DNA from: JBDHWI01 sp964590135
GTDB lineage: Bacteria; Chloroflexota; Anaerolineae; J036; Brachytrichaceae
Direction: 5' to 3'
DNA length: 64,000 bases
Assembly: GCA_964590135.1 (NCBI GenBank)
Contig: CAZPVX010000010.1
Coordinates: forward strand, 1-64,000
Shown: positions 18,510-28,468 of the stretch, piece after piece
Layout of the letters: every line of letters starts with the position of its first letter
Numbering within the stretch: the first letter of the stretch is position 1
Notes under the pieces: model-generated
The model's input: only the letters and a program-made list of their open reading frames with translations
Told to the model about the DNA's origin: nothing
Database searches by the model: none
Program-made: the position numbers and the translations under genes

Positions 18510-19646
18510 TCACGGATTGCTCATCTTTGGATCACTGAAGCGCGGGTTGTGGATGAACGACTCATCGGTCAGCGCGGCAAGAAAGGCGATCAGGTCACGG
18601 CGCTCTTCATCGCTGAGGGAAAAGCCAGCGATGCGCGGGTCTTTCAGTGGGCTATGCGCGCCGTCGCCAGCATTCACTCCTGCATCGATCTTTCTGCCGC
18701 CGCGCTCGTAAAAGCGCACCACCTCTTCCAGCGTATCCATGCTGCCGTCGTGCAGGTAGGGCGCGGTGAGCGCCACATTGCGCAGCGCCGGCACGCGGAA
18801 CTTGCCCATGTCGCGCGCATCGCCTGTCACCGCCATCAGCCCGATGTTGCCTGTTGGGTATGCTCCCTTGCCATCCACGTTGTACAAACCGGTGTTGAAA
18901 TATGGCGCGCTCTGTGACGTGGCTGCGGTGAAGTTGAAGCCGCTATGGCATTGCGCGCACTTCAGCCGATCTGAGTTGAACAACTTCATGCCACGCACAG
19001 CTGCGGCGCTCATCGCGTTTGCATCGCCGGCAACGTAGCGATCATACGGCGCATCAAATGACACCAGCCCGCGCACAAAGGTCGCCAGCGCGGCTTTGAT
19101 ATTGTCGAAGTGAATCGGGCCGCGCTCGTTGGGGAAGGCCGCCGCGAACAGCGCAGCTAGCTGCGGGTCATCGCGCAGCCGGCGCAGCACGGTCTCCTCA
19201 TTGCCTGTGATGCCCATCTCCATCGGTGACACGCCGAATAGCGGATGATCGGCTTGCTGCTCCAGCGTCGTAGACGTCGGGTCGGCCCAATTGAAGACGC
19301 GATTCCATGCCACATTCATGAGTGGCTGCGCGTTGCGCGGGTGGCGCTCGCCGCTGCTGCCGGTGCTGCGACGAGCGGCATCTGTGAACGCAAACGGCTG
19401 CATGTGGCAGGTGGCACATGCCTGCATGGCATTGCCGGAAAGGCGCGTGTCGTAGAAGAGATATCGCCCCAGCTGAAACTTTGCCTCGCTCGGCGGGTTA
19501 TTTGCTGGCACAGGTGGCGCCGGCACGCCCACTGGCAATTGCCATCGCCACGCTGCGCTGGCCGACGGTGCGGCGCAGGCTGCCAATCCCACCATCGCCA
19601 GCGCGCCCAACCACAAAACAAAAGGTGTGATGTGAGTTGGCCTCAT
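18510..19646 (-). CDS. MbnH-like di-heme lipoprotein (cytochrome c peroxidase/MauG family)
   Basis: A 378-residue exported di-heme c-type cytochrome. Residues 1-24 form a lipoprotein signal ending in LAAC (Cys24). Heme-binding sites are CATCH (77-81) and CAQCH (230-234). Family blocks are LFYDTRLSGN, QPFAFTD, STGSSGERHPRN and FRVPALRNVALTAPYLHDGS. The last of these and the RHPRN block place it near MbnH rather than classical cytochrome c peroxidase. MbnH oxidises a tryptophan of its partner MbnP; no MbnP-like gene is seen here. Its ATG overlaps the stop of the upstream 984-residue gene (ATGA), so translation is coupled. Confidence 0.85.
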   Translation of the reverse strand: MRPTHITPFVLWLGALAMVGLAACAAPSASAAWRWQLPVGVPAPPVPANNPPSEAKFQLGRYLFYDTRLSGNAMQACATCHMQPFAFTDAARRSTGSSGERHPRNAQPLMNVAWNRVFNWADPTSTTLEQQADHPLFGVSPMEMGITGNEETVLRRLRDDPQLAALFAAAFPNERGPIHFDNIKAALATFVRGLVSFDAPYDRYVAGDANAMSAAAVRGMKLFNSDRLKCAQCHSGFNFTAATSQSAPYFNTGLYNVDGKGAYPTGNIGLMAVTGDARDMGKFRVPALRNVALTAPYLHDGSMDTLEEVVRFYERGGRKIDAGVNAGDGAHSPLKDPRIAGFSLSDEERRDLIAFLAALTDESFIHNPRFSDPKMSNP

Positions 19647-22597
19647 AGCAGGTAGCCATTTTTTGCGAGTTCCGAAAGCCGATACTGGACCAGGTTTTCG
19701 ATCCCCATCAGGAGTTGCGGCCGTTGCGACAACTGCCGTTGGACTTCAACCTGCGACATGACCATCACCACCGCATCGCCGCGCACGGTGGCGGTGGCTG
19801 GCGTGCTGCGCAAGGCCGAGATCTCGCCCACCAGTCCGCCGGCGCTTACGACAATCGGGTGGCCGTCGGTGTCGTAAAGTGGCGCGCCGTTGCGTGTGAT
19901 GTGCAGCCGGCCACTCAGCACCAGAAACAGATGCTCGTTCTGCGCGTCTTCAGAGATCAGGCGCTCATCACGCGTCACGTCGCGTAGTTGCACCAGTTCA
20001 GGACACTCTTGCGCCAATTCCAGCATCAAGCGCGTCAGTTGTCGCTCCAGGGTGTTGCGCGCGCTGCCGGTGCGCTGGCTGCGCTGCAATTGCCAGCCGT
20101 GAATTTTTGACAGCAGCGCGGGAATGGGTGAATCGCCATTTTGCAGCCGATAGTGCTCGCGCTTGAAGTCGGTGTGATACGTTCGCCCCATCAATTGCAG
20201 GCTGTTCGGTGTGTCGCCGGCGATCAAGCCGGTGGCGTATTGCGCCTGCGAGTAGTGCGTGAACTGCAGATGCACCGCGTGCGCCTGGGCTGTGCCGTCG
20301 GTTGACAGCACCGCGCGCCCGCCGGCGCGGAGCAGGCCGTTTGCCAGCAGCTCATTCGGGTCAAGCACGCCGGCGCTGAAGGCATACGGGCTGTCGAACA
20401 GCCGATCATTGTAGAAGCCGTCGCACAGTTCCACCGTTTGCGCCAATGTGTCCGCCAGAAAAGTCATCGCATGCGATTCGACCTGATTGAGCAATTGCAG
20501 CGCCTGAATGTTTTCGCCCTGCGCGCCGGCATTCGGGATGACCGGCACACCGCCCTCGGCGCCATTTGCTGCAGCCGCATGCGGAATAGGTTGCCACGCG
20601 CCAGTCTGCGCGTCCTTTGGTTCGATCCACACGCGTGAACCGTCGGTGTAGGTCACCACAAGAATCGCATTTTCGAGTTCGTAGCGAGTGAGTGGCCGGC
20701 CAGCGCGCCACGCTTCGGCATCATAGTTGCGAGCCAGCGGCAGGTTGTCGCCGGCGTGCCGCGCATATTGGTAACGCGCCTGCATCGTCATGTCATCGAC
20801 AAAAATGTTCACCTGCCCGCCGCGCAGTTGATGGCGCAACAGCGCTGGAATATCCTTGCCCACGATCTGCTCAAAACCGTCCTGGTACTCAAGGTCGAGG
20901 CATTGCACGGCGCGGGCGATGGCGTGTTTCACCTCAAGCTGTTGCCAGCTTGCAAACAGCGCGCCGTTCAGATACATCGTCTCGCGGCAATCGCAGTTTT
21001 GCATCAGCAGGGCTGCAGTCAACTCGGTGCTGGTGGTGGTGTTCTTGCGCAAATCGTGGTCGACGCCTGATAGCGCGATCAGGCCATCGGAGCGAATGTC
21101 GAAGTTGGCGTGCGAGGGCGATTGCAGATCCTGCAATGCCGCAATGTTCAGATCGTGGCCAACAACTTCCTGGATGCGCTGGATGATGGCGCGCGGGTCG
21201 GCGCGTCGCTGCATGGGCAGGCCGGGCAAAATGGCGTCTTCGACCAGATCGATGAGATCCTGCTGCACGCGCCGGTTGATGAGCAAATCTGGCACGCGCG
21301 CGCCGACCTTGCCGATGGTGCCTTCGATGAACACCGGCACCAGATTGCCGATGAGCGCGTGGAAGTTGATCGTGTTGGCGAAGAAGCGGGTGATGCCATT
21401 CGCCGCCGGCGTATTGACAGCAAGGGCTGCCGCCGGCTTGTTGTTCATCTCCAGCGCCACGCGTGCGCGCTCCAGTTCGGCAATGGCGATCTCGGCGTAT
21501 TGCGTCTGCATGGCGAGCCGTTGTGCTTCGTCGGCGGGCAGCTGGCCAGCGGTGATCAGGAATGCGAGTTGCCGGCGGATGCGCTGCAATTCGCCGACCA
21601 CGATGCTGTGTTTGAAGGCGGCATCACCGTGTGCAACCGTGCGCGTCAGAATGGCATCGAAGTCGGCCAGCCGGATGCGTTGCAATACTGCCAGCCGCAA
21701 ATAGCTGGCGTGCGTCCAATAGTCCTGCGATTCATCACCTCCCTGCAAGGCCAGCGCCACTTCCAGGAGCCGGCCCTGGCTTGCCAGACGCTGCATCAAT
21801 TGCGCGATCCGGCCATCCAGAACATGCAATTGCATGCGATCTGCATCATCCAGCCACCCCTCGTTCCCCTGCTGCAAGGTGTTGCGCGTAGTCAGCGTGT
21901 CGCAAAGCTGATCGAGCGTACAGAACATCCAGCCGAGGCCCGGATAGGAATCGCCGCTTTCGAGAAAGCCTTGCTTGAAGATGCGAGCGGCTGATGCGAG
22001 CGCCTGCTCGCGCAGCCCCTGCACCTGTGGCTGGCTCAACTCCGCGTGTGCATGCTCAGGGAAATAGGCTTCGATCTGCTGCGCCAGCGGGCCGGTGATG
22101 GCGAGGCTGTCGCCAGCATCGGCCATTCTCTCCAGCAAATGCTCTGCGAATTGCGCGCGCGCCATGTGCGATTGCGCCAGCGCACCCCACACCAGTGCAT
22201 TCTGCCCGCCCTGTGCGATCAGCGCCGCGCCTTCGCGGATGGCCTCAGCCGGCCGGCCGGCTTTCGTCAGCGCCAACACGTAGAACTCGCGCACGCGCGG
22301 CGCACTGCGGAAATCTGCGTTGCCACACTCGCGATACAGCCGGATTTCGTTTTCAGGCGAACTCATGAGCCGAAAGCGGTTTGAGATTTCCAGCAATTCG
22401 TTGGCGGACCACGCAGTCACCTTGCGGTCGCCGTAAAAGGTGAACTGCGTGAGGCGCTCGACAGTGCCGGCGTGCCCCAGCAGGATGCGAAAGGCGCGTT
22501 CACGCAACACTTCGTCCTTGCCCTGCTGCTGGATGCGCTCCAGATCGGCCTGCAGAAAGGCATCGAATGTCCAGGGAATGGGTGGGACATCAGACAT
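19643..22597 (-). CDS. Large protein with C-terminal cyclic-nucleotide-binding fold
   Basis: A 984-residue protein of no recognised full-length family. The N-terminal third (about 1-350) is helical and TPR-like (FYVLALTKAGRPAEAIREGA). The central part (about 380-860) has Cys-rich NCDCRETMYLNGALFASWQ, which loosely resembles the Cys motif of transglutaminase-like papain folds, and an all-beta stretch LVVTYTDGSRVWIEP. The C-terminal 115 residues form a cNMP-binding fold (HLFLVLSGRLHITRNG, then GGLVGEISALRSTPATATVR). No signal peptide or membrane helix is seen. The coupled di-heme lipoprotein is the only co-transcribed partner. A regulator or a sensor-effector protein is possible; function is unknown. 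Confidence 0.8.
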   Translation of the reverse strand: MSDVPPIPWTFDAFLQADLERIQQQGKDEVLRERAFRILLGHAGTVERLTQFTFYGDRKVTAWSANELLEISNRFRLMSSPENEIRLYRECGNADFRSAPRVREFYVLALTKAGRPAEAIREGAALIAQGGQNALVWGALAQSHMARAQFAEHLLERMADAGDSLAITGPLAQQIEAYFPEHAHAELSQPQVQGLREQALASAARIFKQGFLESGDSYPGLGWMFCTLDQLCDTLTTRNTLQQGNEGWLDDADRMQLHVLDGRIAQLMQRLASQGRLLEVALALQGGDESQDYWTHASYLRLAVLQRIRLADFDAILTRTVAHGDAAFKHSIVVGELQRIRRQLAFLITAGQLPADEAQRLAMQTQYAEIAIAELERARVALEMNNKPAAALAVNTPAANGITRFFANTINFHALIGNLVPVFIEGTIGKVGARVPDLLINRRVQQDLIDLVEDAILPGLPMQRRADPRAIIQRIQEVVGHDLNIAALQDLQSPSHANFDIRSDGLIALSGVDHDLRKNTTTSTELTAALLMQNCDCRETMYLNGALFASWQQLEVKHAIARAVQCLDLEYQDGFEQIVGKDIPALLRHQLRGGQVNIFVDDMTMQARYQYARHAGDNLPLARNYDAEAWRAGRPLTRYELENAILVVTYTDGSRVWIEPKDAQTGAWQPIPHAAAANGAEGGVPVIPNAGAQGENIQALQLLNQVESHAMTFLADTLAQTVELCDGFYNDRLFDSPYAFSAGVLDPNELLANGLLRAGGRAVLSTDGTAQAHAVHLQFTHYSQAQYATGLIAGDTPNSLQLMGRTYHTDFKREHYRLQNGDSPIPALLSKIHGWQLQRSQRTGSARNTLERQLTRLMLELAQECPELVQLRDVTRDERLISEDAQNEHLFLVLSGRLHITRNGAPLYDTDGHPIVVSAGGLVGEISALRSTPATATVRGDAVVMVMSQVEVQRQLSQRPQLLMGIENLVQYRLSELAKNGYLL

Positions 22598-22671
22598 TTT
22601 GTGTGTGGGGAGTGGATTGTGAGCGCTCGGAATCTGCCGGTGATATTACCGCGTTGTGCCTGCTCGTCTGC

Positions 22672-22700
22672 ATTCTGTGCGACAGATTTGCGCAGGTCAA
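22672..22700 (-). promoter_or_regulatory. Candidate promoter of the cNMP-fold gene
   Basis: On the minus strand TTGACC, a 17-base spacer and CAGAAT lie 75-103 bases upstream of the start codon at 22597. Confidence 0.4.
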
Positions 22701-22778
22701 GCAGCGCGCCAGATTTTGCCGTGCGTTGAATTGCCTGCGATTGCAATCAAAAGCAAGATGATGCATGTAATGCCGGCA

Positions 22779-22807
22779 TTTACACATCTTTGGCGCGGGC
22801 TTATGAT
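22779..22807 (+). promoter_or_regulatory. Sigma70 promoter of the large M19-like gene
   Basis: TTTACA, a 17-base spacer and TATGAT lie 28 bases before the ATG at 22835. Both hexamers differ from consensus at one position. Confidence 0.65.
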
Positions 22808-22834
22808 GAAGGCAGCACACCGGAGAGACAATCC

Positions 22835-25117
22835 ATGACTAAAGATTCAGCACAGGTCACACCGCGCGTGCCGCTCGGCGGCAACTATTGGATGGCTGAC
22901 CCTGGCGCGCCGCTGTGGGGCATCGCAGACGTTCACGCGCATTTGATGGCGCATCTAGCATTTGGCGGGCGCGCGTTCTGGGGCATGACCTATGACCCTG
23001 ATCATCCGCCGGAAGAGGGCATGCAGTATGCGCTGGCATCATGTGAGCCGGTGCACGGCGGGCTGCTTGACGTCAATCCTGAGTTCGGTCATCCTGCCGG
23101 CGGCGGTTGGCCTGATTTCGATATCTGGCCGCGCTTCGGCACGCTGGTGCATCAACAGGCTTACGTCGATTGGATTTATCGCGCTTATCTCGGCGGCTTG
23201 CGCTTGATCAGCGCGCTGGCCGTGAACAACGAATTGCTGGCGCGCAATAGCGATCCACGGACACCGACCGATGATCGCAGCGCCATCGAGTTGCAGATCA
23301 AGGGCATGAAAGAGATGGTGCAGTGGCTGGATGAACAGGCCGGCGGCGCGGGTCAGGGTTGGATGCAGTTTGCCTACACGCCCGATGACGCGCGCCGGAT
23401 CATCGCTGAAAACAAACTGGCGATCGTGCTGGGCGTGGAGGTCGATTCACTGGGCAACTGGCGCAAGGCCAGCGACATCGAGCAGCAGAGCGGCGGCGAT
23501 CCCGAAAAAGCGCGCCAGATGATTGCAGCAGAGTTGGACTGGCTGCATGGGTTGGGCGTGCGGCAGATCACGCCGGTGCATCTGACCAACAATGCCTTTG
23601 GCGGCACTGCCATCTACATGCGCTTCCTTGAAATCAGCAACCGCTTTGTCACCGGCGAAGGTTACGAAGTCGAGGATGCCTGGGAATCTGGCATCCGTTA
23701 TCGCCTCGATCGCGATGGCACCGACGCCGTGGACAGCGCTGAGCGCACCGCTGCTATGGCGAAGGCGCGCATCCCCAGCGCGCGCGGCATGAATCACGGC
23801 TCGCTCATCGACCATGTGCCAGGGGTACGGGATGTGGCGATGGCGACTGAGGCGCCTAAGGATCTGGGCGCGCATGCCAATCAGCGCACGCTCAACCCGT
23901 TTGGCCAGATGCTGCTGGAGGAGATGATGAAGCGCGGCATGCTGATCGACATCGACCACATGTCGCAAAAGACGCTCGACGCGACGCTCGATCTGGCGGA
24001 GGCGCATGGCTATCCTGTGATGTCATCACATGCGTGGTTCCGCGACCTGCAATTTTTCTCGGTGCAGGAGTTTGAGCCGGATCATGTGCATTCATTTGGC
24101 ACCGGCGATGTGCACAAGGTGGCCCACGAACTGGGCAAGCGCGCCGACCAGATTGATCGCATTGCGAAGCTGGGCGGCATCATCGCGCCGATCCTGAATC
24201 AAGGCGACATCGCCGGCTTGCAGCAGGGCGCGCCCGAGCTGGCGCACAAGGTGCCGCAGCCATGCGGCGGCAGCAGCACGTCGTGGGCGCAGGCTTACGT
24301 CTATGCGCTGGACAAGATGGGCGGGCGCAATGTCGCCATCGGCAGCGACATCAACGGCGCAGCGGCGCTGCCCTGCCCGCGTTTCGGCACGATGGCCGCG
24401 TGGGGTGCAAGTGACGATGATGTGCGCGCGGCGCAGCGCCGCGCCGAGATCAACGCGCAGCGCAATGGCGTGGCCTATGACGCGCCGATCCGCGATTACC
24501 GCTGGTTTCGCTTTTTGGAGAGCGGGCCGGGCGGCTACACCGAGCGCGAGCGCGAAATCTGGCAGGCAGTGGCAATGTTCAAGGCCGGCTTCGACCCGCG
24601 CGTGAACAAGCACCCCGACGACGATGCGCCGAGCGGCAGTCTGCGCAAATCGCTGGAGGCCGACCAGTGGCCGTGGGTGCGCAAACGGGTGGATGCGATG
24701 GCCGGCGGACTGTTTGCAGCCACAGAGCCGGGCGGATGGCCGGCGGAGGAAGTGCGCGCGTGGGACGACGAGATGCGCGCGGCCTATATGGCGAACACCG
24801 GCATGGTGGAGGGCGGCGAGGGCGCCGGCGAGGGCGCGGATCACGATCTCCTCGATCTGGTGGGCGAGATCAAGGGCGTGTTGGATCGCTGGGACGCGAT
24901 GGATGGAGACAACCCGCCGCTGGTGCGCAACCGCGCCGGCCGGCGGCGCGACTTCGACATCAACATCGATGGCTTCGCGCATTACGGCCTGCTGCCCGAT
25001 TTTCTACAGGACATGGTGAACAGCGGGCTGAGCGCCGAAGACCTCGCGCCATTGTTTCGCTCGGCGTATGACTATGTGGAGATGTGGGCGAAGTGCGATG
25101 CGATGAAGGCAAAATGA
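22835..25117 (+). CDS. Large M19-like (membrane dipeptidase-like) amidohydrolase
   Basis: A 760-residue hydrolase, twice the length of ordinary M19 dipeptidases. Metal-binding motifs are IADVHAHLMAH near residue 28, a Glu in VLGVEVDSLG, IDIDHMSQKT and VMSSHAWFRD, and a late VAIGSDINGA. Their order matches M19 (HxD, Glu, His, His, Asp). Extra sequence lies between the first HxD motif and the Glu and in the long C-terminal part (about 560-760), which includes an acidic stretch EGGEGAGEGADHDLLDL. No signal peptide is visible. GGAGAGA precedes the ATG at 22835; an earlier frame start lacks one. Substrate unknown. Confidence 0.8.
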   Translation: MTKDSAQVTPRVPLGGNYWMADPGAPLWGIADVHAHLMAHLAFGGRAFWGMTYDPDHPPEEGMQYALASCEPVHGGLLDVNPEFGHPAGGGWPDFDIWPRFGTLVHQQAYVDWIYRAYLGGLRLISALAVNNELLARNSDPRTPTDDRSAIELQIKGMKEMVQWLDEQAGGAGQGWMQFAYTPDDARRIIAENKLAIVLGVEVDSLGNWRKASDIEQQSGGDPEKARQMIAAELDWLHGLGVRQITPVHLTNNAFGGTAIYMRFLEISNRFVTGEGYEVEDAWESGIRYRLDRDGTDAVDSAERTAAMAKARIPSARGMNHGSLIDHVPGVRDVAMATEAPKDLGAHANQRTLNPFGQMLLEEMMKRGMLIDIDHMSQKTLDATLDLAEAHGYPVMSSHAWFRDLQFFSVQEFEPDHVHSFGTGDVHKVAHELGKRADQIDRIAKLGGIIAPILNQGDIAGLQQGAPELAHKVPQPCGGSSTSWAQAYVYALDKMGGRNVAIGSDINGAAALPCPRFGTMAAWGASDDDVRAAQRRAEINAQRNGVAYDAPIRDYRWFRFLESGPGGYTEREREIWQAVAMFKAGFDPRVNKHPDDDAPSGSLRKSLEADQWPWVRKRVDAMAGGLFAATEPGGWPAEEVRAWDDEMRAAYMANTGMVEGGEGAGEGADHDLLDLVGEIKGVLDRWDAMDGDNPPLVRNRAGRRRDFDINIDGFAHYGLLPDFLQDMVNSGLSAEDLAPLFRSAYDYVEMWAKCDAMKAK

Positions 25118-25202
25118 CATTTGTCATGCCGGCGCGCCGCACACAATGACAGTCCTCACTGGCGAAGCTGCCGGCGCACTGGCATGATGGCGACCTTTCA
25201 TC

Positions 25203-25940
25203 ATGTTTGGCAAACAGAAAAATACGCCGCCGGCTCCAGCGGCAGGCCCCGCCGGCGCGCTCATGCGCCTCAGCGGCGTCAAGAAAGCCTACAAGACCGA
25301 CGCCGGCGATTTCTACGCCCTCAAGGGCATTGACCTCACCATCGACAAGGGTGAGTTCGTCGGCGTGGTCGGCAAGAGCGGCAGCGGCAAAAGCACGCTC
25401 ATCAACATGATCACCGGCATCGACCGGCCCAGCGCCGGCGAGATCTGGGTGAACGAGCAAGCCATCCACGGGCTGGACGAAAATAGCATGGCGCGCTGGC
25501 GCGGCCGCAGCATGGGCGTGGTGTTCCAGTTCTTCCAGTTGCTGCCCACGCTCACTGTTGTCGAAAACGTCATGCTGCCGATGGACTTCTGCCGCATGTA
25601 CAAGCCGAAGGAGCGCCGCGAGCGCGCCATGCAGTTGCTGGAGCACGTGGAGATGGCCGAGCAGGCCAACAAGCTGCCCTCGCAAATCTCTGGCGGCCAG
25701 GCGCAGCGTGTCGCCATCGCCCGCTCGCTCGCCACTGACCCGCCCATCATCATGGCTGACGAGCCGACCGGCAACCTCGACAGCAAAACTGCCGATGCCG
25801 TGTTTCACCTTTTTGAAAATCTGGTGGCCGAGGGCAAAACATTCCTGATGGTCACGCACGACAACGAGCTGGCCTCGCGCCTGCACCGCGTCATCACCAT
25901 CGCCGACGGCATGCTGGTGAGTGACCACGCAGTGAAGTAA
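25203..25940 (+). CDS. ABC transporter ATP-binding protein (MacB/LolD type)
   Basis: A 245-residue ATPase of a MacB-type exporter. Walker A is GKSGSGKST, the Q-loop follows in VVFQFFQLLP, the signature is SGGQAQRVAIARSLA and Walker B is IIMADEPTGNLDS. The H-loop is MVTHDNELA. The N-terminal 20 residues are a low-complexity Pro/Ala extension. It leads an operon with the permease (11 bases later) and the adaptor, which together export a substrate powered by ATP. Compounds such as macrolides, lipoproteins or peptides are exported by relatives; the cargo here is unknown. Confidence 0.93.
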   Translation: MFGKQKNTPPAPAAGPAGALMRLSGVKKAYKTDAGDFYALKGIDLTIDKGEFVGVVGKSGSGKSTLINMITGIDRPSAGEIWVNEQAIHGLDENSMARWRGRSMGVVFQFFQLLPTLTVVENVMLPMDFCRMYKPKERRERAMQLLEHVEMAEQANKLPSQISGGQAQRVAIARSLATDPPIIMADEPTGNLDSKTADAVFHLFENLVAEGKTFLMVTHDNELASRLHRVITIADGMLVSDHAVK

Positions 25941-25951
25941 TTCTTGATCTC

Positions 25952-28351
25952 ATGCTGTCACCTCGCTGGAAGAAAGTGCTGCGCGACCTGTGGGATAACA
26001 AGGCGCGCACCATCCTGTCGGTGTTATCCATTGCTGTCGGCGTGATTGCCTTTGGCAGCATGCTGATCGCCGGCCAGACCGTTCTCAAGAATCTCGACCT
26101 GGCCTATACGTCCAGCAAGCCAGCCGACATCACGCTCAATCTGACCCCGTATGACCGCGATCTGGTGCGTTGGGCAAAGACGCAGCCCGGCGTGCAGGAC
26201 GCCGCCGGCCAGACCGTCCTCTACGGCACGCTCATCAAGCCGGATGGCAAAGAGCAGGACATCACGCTCTATGCCCACGACGATTACGGCGCGATCGACC
26301 TGAACAAGATCAATCTGGTCGCCGGCGCATTTCCGCAACAGCGCGGTGAGATCGCCATCGAGCGCGGCAGCACCAGTGGCGCCGGGATCACGCCCGGTCT
26401 GGGTGTCTCGTTTCACGATGGCGACACGGTGCGCATCAAGCTGAGCACCGACGAGGTGTTCGACCTGCGCTACATCGGCAAGCTCTATGACGTCAACGTG
26501 CCGGGCGGGCCGGCAGCCACGCGTTTGAATTTCTACATCTCCGAGCGCACGCTGGCTGACCTGCATGTGCCGGCGTGGCCGACGCGCTTGCTCATTCGCA
26601 CCACGCCTGGCACCACCGCCGCCCAGAAATACGCCCTTGCCGACCGCCTGCGCGACCGCATCAACCTGCGCGGTTTGACAGTGCGCAGCATCGACGTGAA
26701 CGAACGCGGCGAGCATTGGGCCACCTCGATCATCAACGGCGTGCTGGTGATTATCGTGATGGTGGGTGGAGTGGCGCTGGTGATGAGCGGCCTGCTCATC
26801 ATCAATGTCGTCAACGGCCTGCTACTCTCACAGAAGAAAATCATTGGCATCATGAAGATCGTCGGCGCGGATCGCCTGCAGATCTTCGGCGTGTATCTGT
26901 CGATGATGGCCAGTCTGGGCGTGATGGCGCTGCTGATTGCGATGCCGTTGAGCGCGTTGCTGGGGCGCGCCATCGCCGGCCTGGTGACAGGTATGTTGAA
27001 TTACGATCTTGTGGAGAGCGGCTTCACGCTGCCCATCGCTGCGGTCGAGGCAGTTGTGGCGATGCTCGTGCCGGTTGCGTTCTCTGTGATTCCCATCTGG
27101 TCGGCGCTTCGCGAGACTGCCGCAGAGGCCATTAGCGAAGTGCTGCCGCGCCAACACGCCAGCCTGATCGAGAAAGCTCTGGCGCGCCTGGGCAACCTGC
27201 CGCGCACGATGGTGCTGGCGTTTCGCAGCCTGTTTCGCAACAACCTGCGGCTGGTCGCCACCATGCTGACGCTGATTGCCGCCGGCACCATCTTTACTTC
27301 GATCATGAACCTGCGTATCGGCATGCCGGCGACGATGACCATCAATACCGGCAGCAACATGGCCGATGTCACGGTGTCCTTTGGCGTGCCGATCAACCGT
27401 ATCGCCGCCGTCAACCGCGCCATGCAGACGCCGGGCGTGACTGCTGCCGAAGGCTGGATTGTCACCCAGTCGACGGTGGTGCGCGAGGTCGGCGATGGCA
27501 GCACCATTACCTTGAGCGGCGGTGAGGCGGACTCACGCTTCGTGAAACCACCGCTGCTGGCCGGCAGCCGCTGGCTCAGCCCATACAGCCATGAGACGCG
27601 CGACGAGCTGGTGGTCACGCAGGGCATCCTGGAATCCGAGCCTGATTTGAAGGTGGGCGACTCGCTTACCCTCAAGCGCGGTGATGACACGCACACCTTT
27701 CGCATCATCGGTTTCATGAACGGGCTGGGCAGCCAGGCATTCGGCCATTATGAGACGGTCAGTCGCGTGGCCGGCGTGCCAGACATGGCCTCGTCGGTGC
27801 GCGTGGCAGCCGACAACGCCGGCGCGACCTACACCAACGCGCTAGCTGGGCAGTTGCGCAAGGCCTTTGAAGACGCCAACATCACTGTCGTCTCTTCCCA
27901 AAGCCGCGCCACGTTGATCAACAACGTGCTGGGCGCGTTCGACACGCTTTTCATCCTGATGATTCTGGTGTCGGTGCTGATCGCCATCGTGGGCGGGCTG
28001 GGGCTGGCCGGCACCATGAGCCTGAGCGTGATGGAGCGCACTCGTGAGGTGGGGGTGATGCGCGCGGTGGGCGCGGAATCGCCGGACCTGCGCTTCATGT
28101 TTGTCTTTGAAGGGCTGTGTATCGGCTTGATGAGTGCGGTGGTGGCCTTTCCGTTGAGCGCGCCGATGTCGACGCTGCTGGGGCAGGTGCTTGGCGATGC
28201 TACGCGCCAGGGCGTGTTTCTGCCGCAGATCAATGTGATGGGTTACGTGCTCTGGCTTGTAGTCGTCAGCGCGGTCAGCGTGGTTGCCAGCCTGTCGCCG
28301 GCGCGCCGCGCCACGCGCATCAGCATTCGCGAGGCGTTGGCCTATGCCTGA
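25952..28351 (+). CDS. ABC transporter permease, two FtsX domains
   Basis: A 799-residue permease of the MacB/FtsX type. The N-terminal helix (KARTILSVLSIAVGVIAFG) is followed by an extracytoplasmic MacB_PCD-like domain. A first FtsX helix bundle lies at about 260-400. A second copy repeats the plan: FRSLFRNNLRLVATMLTLIA, another periplasmic domain, and a C-terminal helix bundle with MSLSVMERTREVGVMRAVGA. This duplicated form is the long variant of the family and functions as a single-chain permease. It lies between its ATPase and its adaptor. Confidence 0.92.
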   Translation: MLSPRWKKVLRDLWDNKARTILSVLSIAVGVIAFGSMLIAGQTVLKNLDLAYTSSKPADITLNLTPYDRDLVRWAKTQPGVQDAAGQTVLYGTLIKPDGKEQDITLYAHDDYGAIDLNKINLVAGAFPQQRGEIAIERGSTSGAGITPGLGVSFHDGDTVRIKLSTDEVFDLRYIGKLYDVNVPGGPAATRLNFYISERTLADLHVPAWPTRLLIRTTPGTTAAQKYALADRLRDRINLRGLTVRSIDVNERGEHWATSIINGVLVIIVMVGGVALVMSGLLIINVVNGLLLSQKKIIGIMKIVGADRLQIFGVYLSMMASLGVMALLIAMPLSALLGRAIAGLVTGMLNYDLVESGFTLPIAAVEAVVAMLVPVAFSVIPIWSALRETAAEAISEVLPRQHASLIEKALARLGNLPRTMVLAFRSLFRNNLRLVATMLTLIAAGTIFTSIMNLRIGMPATMTINTGSNMADVTVSFGVPINRIAAVNRAMQTPGVTAAEGWIVTQSTVVREVGDGSTITLSGGEADSRFVKPPLLAGSRWLSPYSHETRDELVVTQGILESEPDLKVGDSLTLKRGDDTHTFRIIGFMNGLGSQAFGHYETVSRVAGVPDMASSVRVAADNAGATYTNALAGQLRKAFEDANITVVSSQSRATLINNVLGAFDTLFILMILVSVLIAIVGGLGLAGTMSLSVMERTREVGVMRAVGAESPDLRFMFVFEGLCIGLMSAVVAFPLSAPMSTLLGQVLGDATRQGVFLPQINVMGYVLWLVVVSAVSVVASLSPARRATRISIREALAYA

Positions 28352-28468
28352 AACGCGCAACGAGAGAGCCGCGCAATGGGTGGATGACAGGGAGTGCCGG
28401 CCTCGAACAAAAGCTCCGCCGTGCGGGCTGGGCAACATGGATATCAAAACATGATCACGGAGGAAACA

